From Nonomuraea dietziae (GTDB taxonomy: Bacteria; Actinomycetota; Actinomycetes; Streptosporangiales; Streptosporangiaceae): 64,000 nucleotides of DNA. Of the stretch, positions 16,081 to 24,704 are shown in pieces. The notes beneath the pieces are model-generated. The model made no database searches. It saw only the letters and a program-made list of their open reading frames with translations, and had not been told where the DNA came from. The position numbers and the translations under genes were made by a program. Position 1 is the first letter of the stretch, and each line of letters starts with the position of its first letter. The DNA is taken from the NCBI RefSeq assembly GCF_014195505.1, contig NZ_JACIBV010000001.1:1550001-1614000 (forward strand). Direction: 5' to 3'.

Positions 16081-17106
16081 TTACCTCTCATCATGTACGG
16101 GTGCCAGCGTCGAGCCCTCGACCAGCTCGCACGCCAGCAGTTCCTGCGGGACGCCGCCGTGCTCCAGCACCTGGGTGAGCAGCTCGACGGCCCTGCGGCC
16201 CATCTCCCGCCGGGGGATGCGGAAGCCGGCGAAGTCGATGTCGGTGGACACCGGCCTGGTGCGGGCGCCCAGCGCGACGATGGAAAGGTCGCGCGGCACG
16301 TCCAGGCCGCGGGTCCTGGCGATCTCGGCGATGGCCGCGCCGTCGGCCAGCTCCTCGGCGAACACGACGGTGGCGCCGGAGCCGAACAGCCCGTCAGCCT
16401 GCTCCAGGTGCACGCCTTCGACGCCGGTCGCGGCCACCCCTTCGGTGAAACCGCGCAGCCGGTCGGCGTAGGACTCCGCACCCTGCCCAGTCCCGACGTA
16501 GACCATGCGCCGGTGCCCGAGCGCCGCCGCCCGCTGCACCAGGGCCCGCACTGCGGGCGGGTAGTCCGCCCCGACGTACGGCACCGGCCCGCCGGCGTCG
16601 TCGCGGCGGCCGACCGAGACGAACGGAATGCCCTCGGTCAGCAGCCTGGACAGATCGTCCCTGTCGATCGTCCGGCCGAGCAGGACGCAGCCGTCCGCCA
16701 GCCGGATCCGGCTCTCCGCGCTGAAGATCCGTCGCCACTCGCCCTGCTCCACCTTGGCGCTGGTGAACAGCAGCAGGTCACAGCCCGCCTCCTCTGCGCA
16801 CTCCTCGATCCCGACCAGGAAGGGGTGGTAGAAGTCGGCGCTCTCCGCGGGGAAGACGGCCTCGTAGGTGAACACGCCGTAGATGCGGTTGCGGCGTTCG
16901 ACGAGGCGGCGCGCCGCGGGGTCGGCCACGTATCCGGTCTCCCTGATCACCTGAAGCACCCGGTCGCGGGTTTCGGGCGAGATCCGCACCTCGCCCTCGG
17001 CCCTCCCATTGAGCACCAGGGACACCGTCGTCTGGCTCACGCCTGCCATGCGCGCGATGTCCTGCTGCGTCAGACGCCGCCCTGAAGGAGTCACTGTGCG
17101 TATCAC
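16081..17106 (-). CDS. LacI-family regulator of the glycan operon
   Basis: A 341-residue LacI/GalR regulator. The N-terminal helix-turn-helix and hinge are clear (LTQQDIARMAGVSQTTVSLVLNG). Residues about 70-340 form the periplasmic-binding-protein-like sensor. It is the first gene of the leftward operon, followed closely by the oxidoreductase. Two copies of the 13-bp TAATKCGTATTAG lie upstream, so it likely represses its own operon until a sugar ligand is bound. Confidence 0.92.
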   Translation of the reverse strand: MIRTVTPSGRRLTQQDIARMAGVSQTTVSLVLNGRAEGEVRISPETRDRVLQVIRETGYVADPAARRLVERRNRIYGVFTYEAVFPAESADFYHPFLVGIEECAEEAGCDLLLFTSAKVEQGEWRRIFSAESRIRLADGCVLLGRTIDRDDLSRLLTEGIPFVSVGRRDDAGGPVPYVGADYPPAVRALVQRAAALGHRRMVYVGTGQGAESYADRLRGFTEGVAATGVEGVHLEQADGLFGSGATVVFAEELADGAAIAEIARTRGLDVPRDLSIVALGARTRPVSTDIDFAGFRIPRREMGRRAVELLTQVLEHGGVPQELLACELVEGSTLAPVHDER

Positions 17107-17118
17107 CCGTCGTCTTGA

Positions 17119-17131
17119 TAATGCGTATTAG
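17119..17131. promoter_or_regulatory. LacI-type operator 1
   Basis: TAATGCGTATTAG, 13 bases upstream of the LacI start. It has the CG-centred partial symmetry of LacI/GalR sites and is repeated 66 bp away with one base changed. Confidence 0.6.
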
Positions 17132-17184
17132 TGCGGTCATTGTGTAACCGGGCACAACGGGGCGTCAAGGGGTAATCGCTCAAG

Positions 17185-17197
17185 TAATTCGTATTAG
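17185..17197. promoter_or_regulatory. LacI-type operator 2
   Basis: TAATTCGTATTAG, the second copy in the same orientation. A spacing of 66 bp is close to six helical turns, which would permit looping by a LacI tetramer or paired dimers. Confidence 0.6.
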
Positions 17198-17390
17198 CAG
17201 CGGGCTGCCCGCCGACGACGATCGCCTCCGGCGCCGTTCGTTCGGAGAACACCGCATGGCGATCGTGAGGCCTGCCGCTACGCCTGGTCGACGATGATCA
17301 CGGCGCCGGGGGAGACGAGATCCGTTACCGCCGGCAGAACCGAAGACGTGGTTCCTCCTGGTTTGTCTGTTGGGCATAAGGTAAGGCGGC

Positions 17391-18131
17391 ATGGCACTGA
17401 CTCTTGTTCAGGTGAATGTCAAAGCTCGGGATGACTCGGCGCTCGGCCGGTTCTGGGCGGAGGCGCTCGGTTGGGGCGTTTCCAGCGAGGGACCCGGCGT
17501 GACCAACCTCGAGCCCGAGGGCTTCGTCTGGCCGGACCCCGCCGCCTTCTACGTCGATGTCGTCAAGGTCCCGGACCCCGAAACGGTGAAGTACCGCGTG
17601 CACCTCGATCTCGCCACCACCTCCGCGGCCCATCAGGCCGAGTTGGTCGCGCGTCTGAAGGAGCTCGGTGCGACGCCCGCCGATGTGGGCCAGGGCGACG
17701 TCCCGTGGACGGTCCTGGCCGACCCGGAGGGCAACGTGTTCTGCGTGCTGGAGCCTCGGGAGATCTACCGGGATACCGGGCCGATCGCCGCGGTGGTGGT
17801 CGACTGCGCGGACCCGCGGGCCATGGCCAGGTTCTGGGGCGAAGCGATCGACTGGACCCTGCACGAGGTGACCGACGATCACGCGACGCTGCGCTCCGCC
17901 AAGGGCGTCGGGCCGTATCTTGAATTCCTCCGCACAACGCCAGGCGCGAAGACCGTGTCGACCCGCGTCCATCTCGACCTGCTGCCGAACCCCGTTGACG
18001 ATCAAGCCGCGGAGGTGGCCAGGCTGCAGACCCTCGGCGCGACGCCCGCCGACGTCGGCCAGGGCGACGTCTCGTGGATGGTCCTCGCCGACCCCGAGGG
18101 CAACCAGTTCTGCGTCCTCGGCCGGGCCTGA
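17391..18131 (+). CDS. Two-domain VOC (glyoxalase-fold) protein
   Basis: A 246-residue protein made of two similar halves. The first begins LVQVNVKARDDSALGRFWAEALGW and ends in VLADPEGNVFCVLEP; the second begins VVVDCADPRAMARFWGEAIDW and ends in VLADPEGNQFCVLGRA. The repeated LGATPADVGQGDV (first half TPADVGQGDVPW, second half TPADVGQGDVSW) shows internal duplication. Such proteins belong to the vicinal-oxygen-chelate fold and include resistance proteins and dioxygenases; metal ligands cannot be fixed here. It is a single gene, convergent with the response regulator. Confidence 0.85.
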   Translation: MALTLVQVNVKARDDSALGRFWAEALGWGVSSEGPGVTNLEPEGFVWPDPAAFYVDVVKVPDPETVKYRVHLDLATTSAAHQAELVARLKELGATPADVGQGDVPWTVLADPEGNVFCVLEPREIYRDTGPIAAVVVDCADPRAMARFWGEAIDWTLHEVTDDHATLRSAKGVGPYLEFLRTTPGAKTVSTRVHLDLLPNPVDDQAAEVARLQTLGATPADVGQGDVSWMVLADPEGNQFCVLGRA

Positions 18132-18256
18132 CGCGGAGCCTTCCGTCACGGACGGCCAGGCCGGTGTTGGCCTCGGCGCGATCCCAGCGGGCCGGGATCT
18201 CGAAGGCGAGGCACGGCGCGCCCACGCCCCGGCGGGCAGGCGCGGGGGTGGCGCGG

Positions 18257-18901
18257 TCAGGCCTGCAGGTAGTGCAGAACGGCGAGCACCCTGCGGTGGT
18301 CACCGTCCGAGGGAGGCAGGCCGAGTTTGGTGAAGATCTGCGTGACGTGCTTCTCCACCGAGCCGTAGGAGAGGAACAACGCTTCGGCGATGGCGCTGTT
18401 GGAGCGGCCCTCCGCCATCAGCGCCAGGACCTCCCGTTCCCTGGCGGTGAGCGCGCCCAGGGCGTCGCCGCGTCTGCTGGCGCCCATGAGCTGGGTGACG
18501 ACCTCAGGGTCGAGGACGGTCTCCCCCGCCGCGATCCTGTCAAGGGCGGCGAGGAAGTCCCTGACGTCGGCCACGCGCTCCTTCAGCAGGTAGCCCACCC
18601 CGCGGGCGCCGCCCGCGAGCAGCTGGGCGGCGTAACGCGTCTCGATGTACTGGGAGAAGACCAGCACGCCCAGGTCAGGGTGGTCCCGGCGGACCTGGAT
18701 GGCGGCGCGCAGTCCTTCGTCGGTGTGCGAGGGCGGCATGCGCACGTCGACCACCGCGATGTCGGGACGGTGCTCGTCCACGCAGGCTCGCAGCGCCTCG
18801 CCGTCGCCCACGGCGGCGACCACCTCGTGGCCCCTGGAGGCGAGCAGCAGGCGGAGTCCGTCTCTGAGCACCACGGCGTCCTCGGCGATCACGATGCGCA
18901 T
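18257..18901 (-). CDS. NarL/LuxR-type response regulator
   Basis: A 214-residue response regulator. The receiver domain holds the acidic pair ED (residues 7-8), the phospho-acceptor Asp in IAVVDVRMPP (about residue 52) and the conserved Lys in YLLKERV. The C-terminal LuxR helix-turn-helix runs LTAREREVLALMAEGRSNSAIAEALFLSYGSVEKHV. It is 12 bp downstream of its kinase gene in the same operon. A close paralogue pair lies at 54075-55759. Confidence 0.92.
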   Translation of the reverse strand: MRIVIAEDAVVLRDGLRLLLASRGHEVVAAVGDGEALRACVDEHRPDIAVVDVRMPPSHTDEGLRAAIQVRRDHPDLGVLVFSQYIETRYAAQLLAGGARGVGYLLKERVADVRDFLAALDRIAAGETVLDPEVVTQLMGASRRGDALGALTAREREVLALMAEGRSNSAIAEALFLSYGSVEKHVTQIFTKLGLPPSDGDHRRVLAVLHYLQA

Positions 18902-18913
18902 GCGGCCTCCGTT

Positions 18914-20227
18914 TCAGATGTGCAGGGGCAGCTCGACGGTGACCACCGTAGGTCCTCCGGCCGGGCTGCGGATGCCGAGCCTGCCGTCCACCATCCGTAC
19001 CCGGTCGGCGAGGCCACGCAGACCGGATCCGGCGTCCATCATCGCGCCGCCCTTGCCGTCGTCGCGCACGAGCAGGGCGAGCAGGCCTGCCCGGGTCCGT
19101 AACTCGACCGCGGCCCGCCGGGCGCCGCTGTGCTTGGCCACGTTGGCCAGCAGTTCGGCCGTGCAGAAGAAGGCGATGCTCTCGACGGCCGGCGACGGCC
19201 GCTCGGGCAGGTCGGCCTCGAGCGCCACGGGGATCGGGCTGCGCGCGGCGAGCGTTTCCAGGGCGATCTCCAGCCCCTTGTCGAGGGCGGGCGGGTGGAT
19301 GCCGCGGGTCAGGACACGCAGCTCGGCCAGCGTCTCCTTGGCCTCGCGATGCGCGCCGTCGACGAGGCCGCGAGCGCGTTCGAGCCGCTCGGGGCGGTCC
19401 GCTTCGGCCAGTTCCTCCTGCGCCATGCCCAGGCGCATCGCCAGCGCCACCAGGCGGGCCGCCGTCCCGTCGTGCAGGTCGCGCTCGATCCGGCGGAGCG
19501 CGGCGGCGGCGTCGTCCACCGCCAGCGCCCGGGTCTGCTCCAGCGTGCGGATCCGAGCCGCGCCAGGGGCGGGTCCGAGCAGGGTCCTGGCGAGCCACCG
19601 CTCGGGAACCAGCGCCAGGCGCACGCCCCAGGGGGCCAGGAGCAGCAGCGCCACTCCCGCCGCACTCAGCAGCAGGGCGTCCGGCCAGGTGGTGGGGGCG
19701 ATGGCGGGAAGGGCAGCGGTCCGCCACCACAGCGGGCAGCTGAGAAGGAGCAGGCCATACCCCCACAACCCCGCGGCGACCGCGAAGGCGAGGACCGCCG
19801 CCGGCAGCCGGACCAGGCCATGGATGACGGCGCGCCATCCCACGACGTCACCCAGCGCCGCCGCGAGCCGGTTGAGCGGTCCAGGCCGGGAGCGGAAAGG
19901 AGCGGGAGCCGCCACCTGTTCCCCTGCCAGCGCGCGCGCCAGCCCGCGGTTGGCGGCGCCCAGCCCCCTCGCCCCCACCACGCACAGCGCGAGGAACGGG
20001 ACGCCGACGATGTTGGCCGTCGCGATGACGCCCAACAGCACGACGAGCAGGTAGAGGAGGCCGAGACCTGCCATCAGCGGCATCAGCAGCGCGTACGCCA
20101 GCTCGCGACCCGCCCGTCCCCGCACGGGAGCGGTGATCGGCACCCGCCACGACCTGAAGCCGCCTAACGCTCGCCTGTCCACGCGTACAGCTTGACCGAC
20201 ACCGAGCCGGGCGGACCAGCCGGTCAT
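18914..20227 (-). CDS. Sensor histidine kinase (HisKA_3, putative-sensor domain)
   Basis: About 437 residues. The N-terminal membrane sensor has four to five hydrophobic spans (ELAYALLMPLMAGLGLLYLLVV..., GLWGYGLLLLSCPLWW). The kinase core has the HisKA_3 box RIERDLHDGTAARLVALAM with phospho-acceptor His, then a Bergerat ATPase with LLANVAKHSGA (N box) and RDDGKGG (G1 box). The start is uncertain: I choose ATG 20227 just inside the divergent promoter region; GTG 20143 is an alternative, and codons further upstream would overlap the divergent hydrolase gene. It phosphorylates the adjacent regulator; the signal is unknown. Confidence 0.82.
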   Translation of the reverse strand: MTGWSARLGVGQAVRVDRRALGGFRSWRVPITAPVRGRAGRELAYALLMPLMAGLGLLYLLVVLLGVIATANIVGVPFLALCVVGARGLGAANRGLARALAGEQVAAPAPFRSRPGPLNRLAAALGDVVGWRAVIHGLVRLPAAVLAFAVAAGLWGYGLLLLSCPLWWRTAALPAIAPTTWPDALLLSAAGVALLLLAPWGVRLALVPERWLARTLLGPAPGAARIRTLEQTRALAVDDAAAALRRIERDLHDGTAARLVALAMRLGMAQEELAEADRPERLERARGLVDGAHREAKETLAELRVLTRGIHPPALDKGLEIALETLAARSPIPVALEADLPERPSPAVESIAFFCTAELLANVAKHSGARRAAVELRTRAGLLALLVRDDGKGGAMMDAGSGLRGLADRVRMVDGRLGIRSPAGGPTVVTVELPLHI

Positions 20228-20345
20228 CCCCCGGGGGACAACCCGAAGAGGGTACGGCGGGCCTCCCGGTGGTATCGGCCGACCGGTTTCGCGAGCGTGG
20301 ATACGACACGGCGAAGAAGTCGCCATCGAGACAGAGGAGTCGCGC

Positions 20346-21809
20346 ATGCCCGGCAGGACCGGATGGCTGGTCGTCGGTGTGACCATGGCGGCGCTGGCGG
20401 GGATGACGCCATCGGCGGCCTCCGCCGCTCAGGGGGAGGCGTCAGGGAACGGCCGGCCGAGGTGGCAGGCGTGCACGGGCCAGGATCTGCCCGCAGGCAT
20501 GGAATGCGCCGCCATCGAGGTGCCCGTGGACTGGGCCCGACCAGCAGGGCGGCGGATCAGGCTGGACCTGGCCCGGCTGCCCGCCACCGAGCCGGCGCGC
20601 AGGATCGGCAGTGTGCTCGGTGTCCCCGGCGGCCCGGGGGCCAAGGGCATCGAGGACCTGAAACGCGCGGCGGGCGACCTCACCGAGCTGCGCCGACGGT
20701 TCGACCTCGTCGCCTACAACCCTCGCAACACGGTGTGGATGGATCAGCTGCCGCAGGTGTGCAGGCGGCCGGGGGCCTCCCTGCACGAGCCCAGGAACCG
20801 CGGGCAGTACGAGGCGCTGTCCACGACGATGGCCAAGGCCTTCACGGCATGCGCGAACCAGGACAGGAGCGGGTTGTCCGCCCACCTCGACTCCCTGTCG
20901 GTGGCCAGGGACATGGAGGCGGTCCGCAAGGCTCTGGGCGAGGAGCGGCTGAGCTTCATGGCCAACTCCTACGGCGGGGTGCCCGCGGCCGCCTATGCCC
21001 GGCTGTTCCCGCAGCGCATCCGGGCCATGTACCTCGACGGCGTGATCAACCAGACCACGGGCTGGCCCGAGCAGGGACTGCTGGCCCTGCGTCGCATGGA
21101 GCAGGTGTTCGGCAGGTTCACCCGCTGGTGCGCGGACACCCCCGCCTGCGCGCTGCACGGCGAGGACGCGGGAGCGGTCTGGCGCGAGCTCGTCAGGGAC
21201 GCCGATCGCGCGCCGATCCCGGTCACGTCCTCGCAGTTCGGAAAGGCGAAGCTGACCGGATGGCACCTGAGGAGCTTCGGCTTCTTCCCTGACCCGGGGA
21301 AGGGGAACTCCCGGTGGCTGACCTTCGCCGACGCCGTGGACAAGGGTAGGCGTGGGGACGGCTCCGGATTCGCCGACTTCGCTCTCGGCAACGCGCGCGT
21401 CTGGAGCATGCCGGGGATACTCGCGATGACGTGCGGGGACGAACGCGGCTACACCGGATACGCCCGGTTCCAGCAGGCCCGTCGGCAGGCGAGGAAGACC
21501 TCGCCGAACTTCGGAGGAGCCGCGTTCGACGCGCTGGGCTGCGCGGGGTGGCCGCTGCGGGTGGCCAACCCGTCGCGCCCGCTGCCGGTTGGCGGCCTGC
21601 CGCCGTTCCTGGGGGTGGGCAGCACCTGGGGCGACTACGCGTGGACCGAGAGCTTCACCGCGATGATCCCCGGCTCGGTCACCGTCGGCTACGACGGCCC
21701 CGGGCATGTGATGTACCTGTCGGGCAAGAAGTGCCCCATCGAGCACGCCACCAGGTACCTCACCACGCTGAGGCTGCCGGGGCCCGGCACCGTCTGCCCC
21801 GCAGAGTGA
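20346..21809 (+). CDS. Secreted alpha/beta hydrolase, tripeptidyl-aminopeptidase-like
   Basis: A 487-residue protein with a Sec signal peptide (cleavage near ASAAQG). The mature part follows the SlpD/E-type tripeptidyl aminopeptidase layout: CAAIEVPVDWARP near residue 50, an oxyanion-side GVPGGPGAKG, and the C-terminal YDGPGH with the catalytic His. Motifs are degenerate: the nucleophile elbow is ANSYGG rather than GxSYGG, and the usual FDPRGxG segment reads YNPRNTV. It may have altered specificity. It is divergent from the kinase gene. Confidence 0.75.
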   Translation: MPGRTGWLVVGVTMAALAGMTPSAASAAQGEASGNGRPRWQACTGQDLPAGMECAAIEVPVDWARPAGRRIRLDLARLPATEPARRIGSVLGVPGGPGAKGIEDLKRAAGDLTELRRRFDLVAYNPRNTVWMDQLPQVCRRPGASLHEPRNRGQYEALSTTMAKAFTACANQDRSGLSAHLDSLSVARDMEAVRKALGEERLSFMANSYGGVPAAAYARLFPQRIRAMYLDGVINQTTGWPEQGLLALRRMEQVFGRFTRWCADTPACALHGEDAGAVWRELVRDADRAPIPVTSSQFGKAKLTGWHLRSFGFFPDPGKGNSRWLTFADAVDKGRRGDGSGFADFALGNARVWSMPGILAMTCGDERGYTGYARFQQARRQARKTSPNFGGAAFDALGCAGWPLRVANPSRPLPVGGLPPFLGVGSTWGDYAWTESFTAMIPGSVTVGYDGPGHVMYLSGKKCPIEHATRYLTTLRLPGPGTVCPAE

Positions 21810-21874
21810 ACGGGGCCGCCACAGGCGGCCGATATGTACAAGACCGCAGGTCGGGGCTGAGGAAGGATGGCGGC

Positions 21875-22759
21875 ATGGATATCGACAAGGTCGCCTCCTT
21901 CATGGCCGGTCACGCGCGACTGCTCGACAGGCGCCGCTTCGAGTTGCTGATGGGCGAGGGCGACCCCGCCGGCGCGCTGGCCGCGCTCGAGGGTTACCGC
22001 AACGCCGACGGCGGATACGGCTGGGGCCTGGAGCCGGACCTGCGCTCGCCCGAGAGCCAGCCTGGCTCCGCGCTGCACGCCTTCGAGGTGTTCGAGCAGG
22101 CGCCGAGCCCCCGTGCGGCCGAGCTGTGCGACTGGTTGCAGACGGTGACGCGGCCCGACGGCGGCCTGCCGTTCGCCCTGCCGCTGACGGTCACGCAGGC
22201 GACGGCGCCGTGGTGGCAGGGCGCGGACCGTTCGGAGTCGTCGCTGCAGATCACCGCGGTGACGGCGGCGGCGGCCTGGCGGGTGGCCGCCCAAGACCCC
22301 GCCGTCGCCGCGCACCCGTGGCTGGCGCGGGCGAGCGCCTACTGCCTGGAAGCCATCTCCTCGCTGAAGGAACGGCCCCACGCCTACGTCCTGGCCTTCG
22401 CCGTGCGCTTCCTCGACACCCAGCCTTCGGCCTCCGACCTGCTCGACCGCCTGGGCGCGTTCGTGCCGCCCGACGGGGAGATGCACGTGGAGGGCGGCAC
22501 CGAGCACGAGATGCTGCGCCCGCTGGACTTCTCCCCCGCTCCCGGTCTGCCTTCACGCCGGCTGTTCACGGCCGAGGCGGTGGCCGCCGACCTCGACCGG
22601 CTGGAGAGCCTGCAGCGGGAGGACGGCGGGTGGACCGTCGACTACGCGACGATCTCGCAGGCGGGGGCGCTGGACTGGCGCGGCGCCGTCACCGTCGACG
22701 CCCTGCGGATCCTGCGCGACAACGGCAGGCTGGGCCGGACGCCGGGGCGCGGCGCCTGA
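21875..22759 (+). CDS. Alpha/alpha-toroid (prenyltransferase-fold-like) hypothetical protein
   Basis: A 294-residue soluble protein with repeats of the type found in squalene-cyclase/prenyltransferase barrels: YRNADGGYGWGLEPDL, TVTRPDGGLPFALPL and LQREDGGWTVDY (QW-like). No signal peptide. Homologues in actinomycetes are usually annotated as hypothetical. The catalytic DxDD of cyclases is not visible, so an enzymatic role is unproven. It follows the secreted hydrolase by 65 bp. Confidence 0.65.
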   Translation: MDIDKVASFMAGHARLLDRRRFELLMGEGDPAGALAALEGYRNADGGYGWGLEPDLRSPESQPGSALHAFEVFEQAPSPRAAELCDWLQTVTRPDGGLPFALPLTVTQATAPWWQGADRSESSLQITAVTAAAAWRVAAQDPAVAAHPWLARASAYCLEAISSLKERPHAYVLAFAVRFLDTQPSASDLLDRLGAFVPPDGEMHVEGGTEHEMLRPLDFSPAPGLPSRRLFTAEAVAADLDRLESLQREDGGWTVDYATISQAGALDWRGAVTVDALRILRDNGRLGRTPGRGA

Positions 22760-22779
22760 CCGCCCACGCCCTCACGACA

Positions 22780-23643
22780 TCAACGCTTCCAGGCGCGGTC
22801 GAGGAAGTCCGCGACGAGCGGGGCGATCTCGGGCAGGTTCTCCTCCAGGGCGAAGTGCCCGGTGTCGAAGACGTGCAGCTCGGCCTCCGGCAGGTCGCGC
22901 AGGTAGGCGCGGGCGCCGGGCTCGGGGAAGAACGGGTCGTTGCGGCCCCACACGACGAGCGCGGGCGGCGTGTGCTCACGCAGCCACGCCTGCCAGCGCG
23001 GATAGCTCTCGACGTTCGACTTGTAGTCGAAGGCGAGGGCGACCTGCGCCTCGGCCCGTCCCGGCTGGTCGAGGAAGTGCTGGTCGAGGGTCCAGCCGTC
23101 GGGGGCGACGAGTTCGGGGTCGCTGGTGCCGCCCTCGTACTGGCCGCGCGTGCCCTGCAGGGTCAGCAGCTCCCTGATGGTCTGCTCGGCGCCGGGCTGC
23201 TCGGGCCGCAGCGCCACGAAGGAGCGGGCGCCGTCCGACAGGCCTTCCTCGTAGGCGTTGCCGTTCTGGACCACCAGGCCCGCGATCCACTCGGGGTGAC
23301 GCTCGGCCAGCCTGAAGCCGACAGGCGCGCCGAAGTCGAAGACGTACATCACGAACCTGGCCAGCCCGAGCCGCTCGAGGAAGCCCTCGGTGATGTCGGC
23401 GAGCCTGTCGAAGGTGTAGGAGAACCCCTCGGGGGCCTCGGTGTGGCCGAAGCCGGGATAGTCGGGGGCGATCACCCTGTACCTGGTGCCGAGCGCGTCG
23501 ATCAGCCTGCGGTACTGGTGCGAGGCCGAGGGGAAGCCGTGCAGGAGCAGCAGGACCGGCGCGTCCAGCGGCCCCGCCTCCCTGTAGAAGACGCGCACCC
23601 CTTCGACCTCGACGAACCTGTGCGCAACGCGGGGAATGTCCAT
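22780..23643 (-). CDS. Alpha/beta hydrolase with Asp nucleophile (epoxide hydrolase/dehalogenase type)
   Basis: A 287-residue alpha/beta hydrolase. LLLLHGFPSASHQYR gives the oxyanion HG motif, DYPGFGHTEAP the conserved loop. The nucleophile elbow is VFDFGAPVG, with Asp where lipases have Ser, as in haloalkane dehalogenases and epoxide hydrolases. The acid is in VVWGRNDPFF and the base in FDTGHFALEE. Start MDIPRVAHRF at 23643; the frame is open further upstream but would overlap the divergent MarR promoter. The MarR gene next door may control it. Confidence 0.8.
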   Translation of the reverse strand: MDIPRVAHRFVEVEGVRVFYREAGPLDAPVLLLLHGFPSASHQYRRLIDALGTRYRVIAPDYPGFGHTEAPEGFSYTFDRLADITEGFLERLGLARFVMYVFDFGAPVGFRLAERHPEWIAGLVVQNGNAYEEGLSDGARSFVALRPEQPGAEQTIRELLTLQGTRGQYEGGTSDPELVAPDGWTLDQHFLDQPGRAEAQVALAFDYKSNVESYPRWQAWLREHTPPALVVWGRNDPFFPEPGARAYLRDLPEAELHVFDTGHFALEENLPEIAPLVADFLDRAWKR

Positions 23644-23793
23644 GGCAGAGATCGTACGGTCAGCCGGTCTGCACTTTTTCGGCGGCCTCGGCGAGGTCGT
23701 CGGGGGTGGGGCGTCGTCCTGGGTGAGCCTGAGCGGCCAGTAGCCGGCGAAGTCGCGCGGCGTCGCGGCCACGCGCCCCTAGAGTGAGGGGCC

Positions 23794-24261
23794 ATGGAAT
23801 CCAGTGAGCTGCTGGGCACGCGGCTGCGCCTGCTCCTCGACCTTCTCGACGACGGGGTCACGGCGCTCTATCCCAGCCTCGGGCTGGAGGGCTTCCGCCC
23901 CCGCTTCACCCCGATCCTGCGCCAGCTCGCCGCCGAGGGCCCCGCCTCCATCCGCGACCTGGCCCGCGCCATCGGCGTGACGCACTCGGCCGCCAGTCAG
24001 ACCGTCGCGCAGATGGCCAAGGAGGAGCTGGTCACCCTCTCCCCCGGCGCCGACGCCCGCCAGCGCATCGTGCGGCTGACCAGCAGAGCCGAGGCGCTGC
24101 TGCCGGCCCTGGACAGGGAGTGGGCCGCCACCAGCGCCGCCGCGGCCGAGCTCGACGCCGAGCTGCCCTACCCGCTCAGCCGCCTGGTCGACGAGGCGCT
24201 GGAGGCCCTGCGCCGCCGGCCCATGCGCGACAGGATCAGCGAATCCGCCAGACGCCTGTAG
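23794..24261 (+). CDS. MarR-family transcriptional regulator
   Basis: A 155-residue winged-helix protein: ASIRDLARAIGVTHSAASQTVAQMAKEELV is the recognition region, followed by a wing (PGADARQRIVRLT). It is divergent from the Asp-nucleophile hydrolase gene, a common regulator/target layout. A TAGAGT box lies at 23780-23785, eight bases before the ATG, so a very short or absent leader is likely. Confidence 0.85.
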   Translation: MESSELLGTRLRLLLDLLDDGVTALYPSLGLEGFRPRFTPILRQLAAEGPASIRDLARAIGVTHSAASQTVAQMAKEELVTLSPGADARQRIVRLTSRAEALLPALDREWAATSAAAAELDAELPYPLSRLVDEALEALRRRPMRDRISESARRL

Positions 24262-24300
24262 CGCGGCAGGCCGGCGCCGCCGTCTGGGTGGTGTCCTCGA

Positions 24301-24591
24301 TCAAGGCGATGGGGTGAGTGTCGCACCTCCCGATCGGGCGGGTCCCGACAGCTCGGCGATGTCCTCGGCCCCGTCACCGAGGAGTTTTTCGGCCAGATCC
24401 ATCAGGGCGCGCCCTGCCGCCAGCTCGTCGCCGATCTCGGGGACGGGACGGTCCTCGGGGTTGCGGCGCGCGTGGCCGACGCTCTCGTGTCTCCTGTTGC
24501 CGAGGGCGTAGAGCACGGCGGTGGCCTCGGTGCGCTTGTCCTCGTCGTCCTCGCTGATGAGGATCTTGACGGTCCATTCCTGGGTCTTCAT
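24301..24591 (-). CDS. DUF1876 small protein
   Basis: A 96-residue protein matching the DUF1876 family found across actinobacteria (Rv2632c-like): WTVKILISEDDEDKRTEATAVL, the motif VGHARRNPEDRPVPEIGDELA, and a C-terminal helix RALMDLAEKLLG. The fold resembles ribosome-hibernation and dsRBD-like small proteins, but the function is not established here. Start chosen at ATG 24591 (TTTGGAG upstream); six more codons are open upstream. A short palindrome lies in its leader. Confidence 0.8.
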   Translation of the reverse strand: MKTQEWTVKILISEDDEDKRTEATAVLYALGNRRHESVGHARRNPEDRPVPEIGDELAAGRALMDLAEKLLGDGAEDIAELSGPARSGGATLTPSP

Positions 24592-24604
24592 GACGACTCC
24601 AAAT

Positions 24605-24618
24605 GTCACAAACGTGAC
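24605..24618. promoter_or_regulatory. Palindrome upstream of DUF1876 gene
   Basis: GTCAC-N4-GTGAC, a perfect 5+5 bp inverted repeat 13 bp upstream of the DUF1876 start. Its place between a possible TAGAGA/TATGAC -10 region and the start codon suits a repressor site; the regulator is unknown. Confidence 0.3.
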
Positions 24619-24704
24619 GATGCGGTCATATCTCTAGCATCCACCCAGAAGCGTGATGAGCGCGAGGAGGTTCGCCGCGGGTGTGATCGGGTAGCAGCGG
24701 CGCC

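Noticed and set aside
18132..18256. Possible small ORF on the minus strand (LAFEIPARWDRAEANTGLAV)
   Set aside because: Open only in part, no start codon with ribosome-binding site, lies between convergent genes; probably an intergenic spacer.
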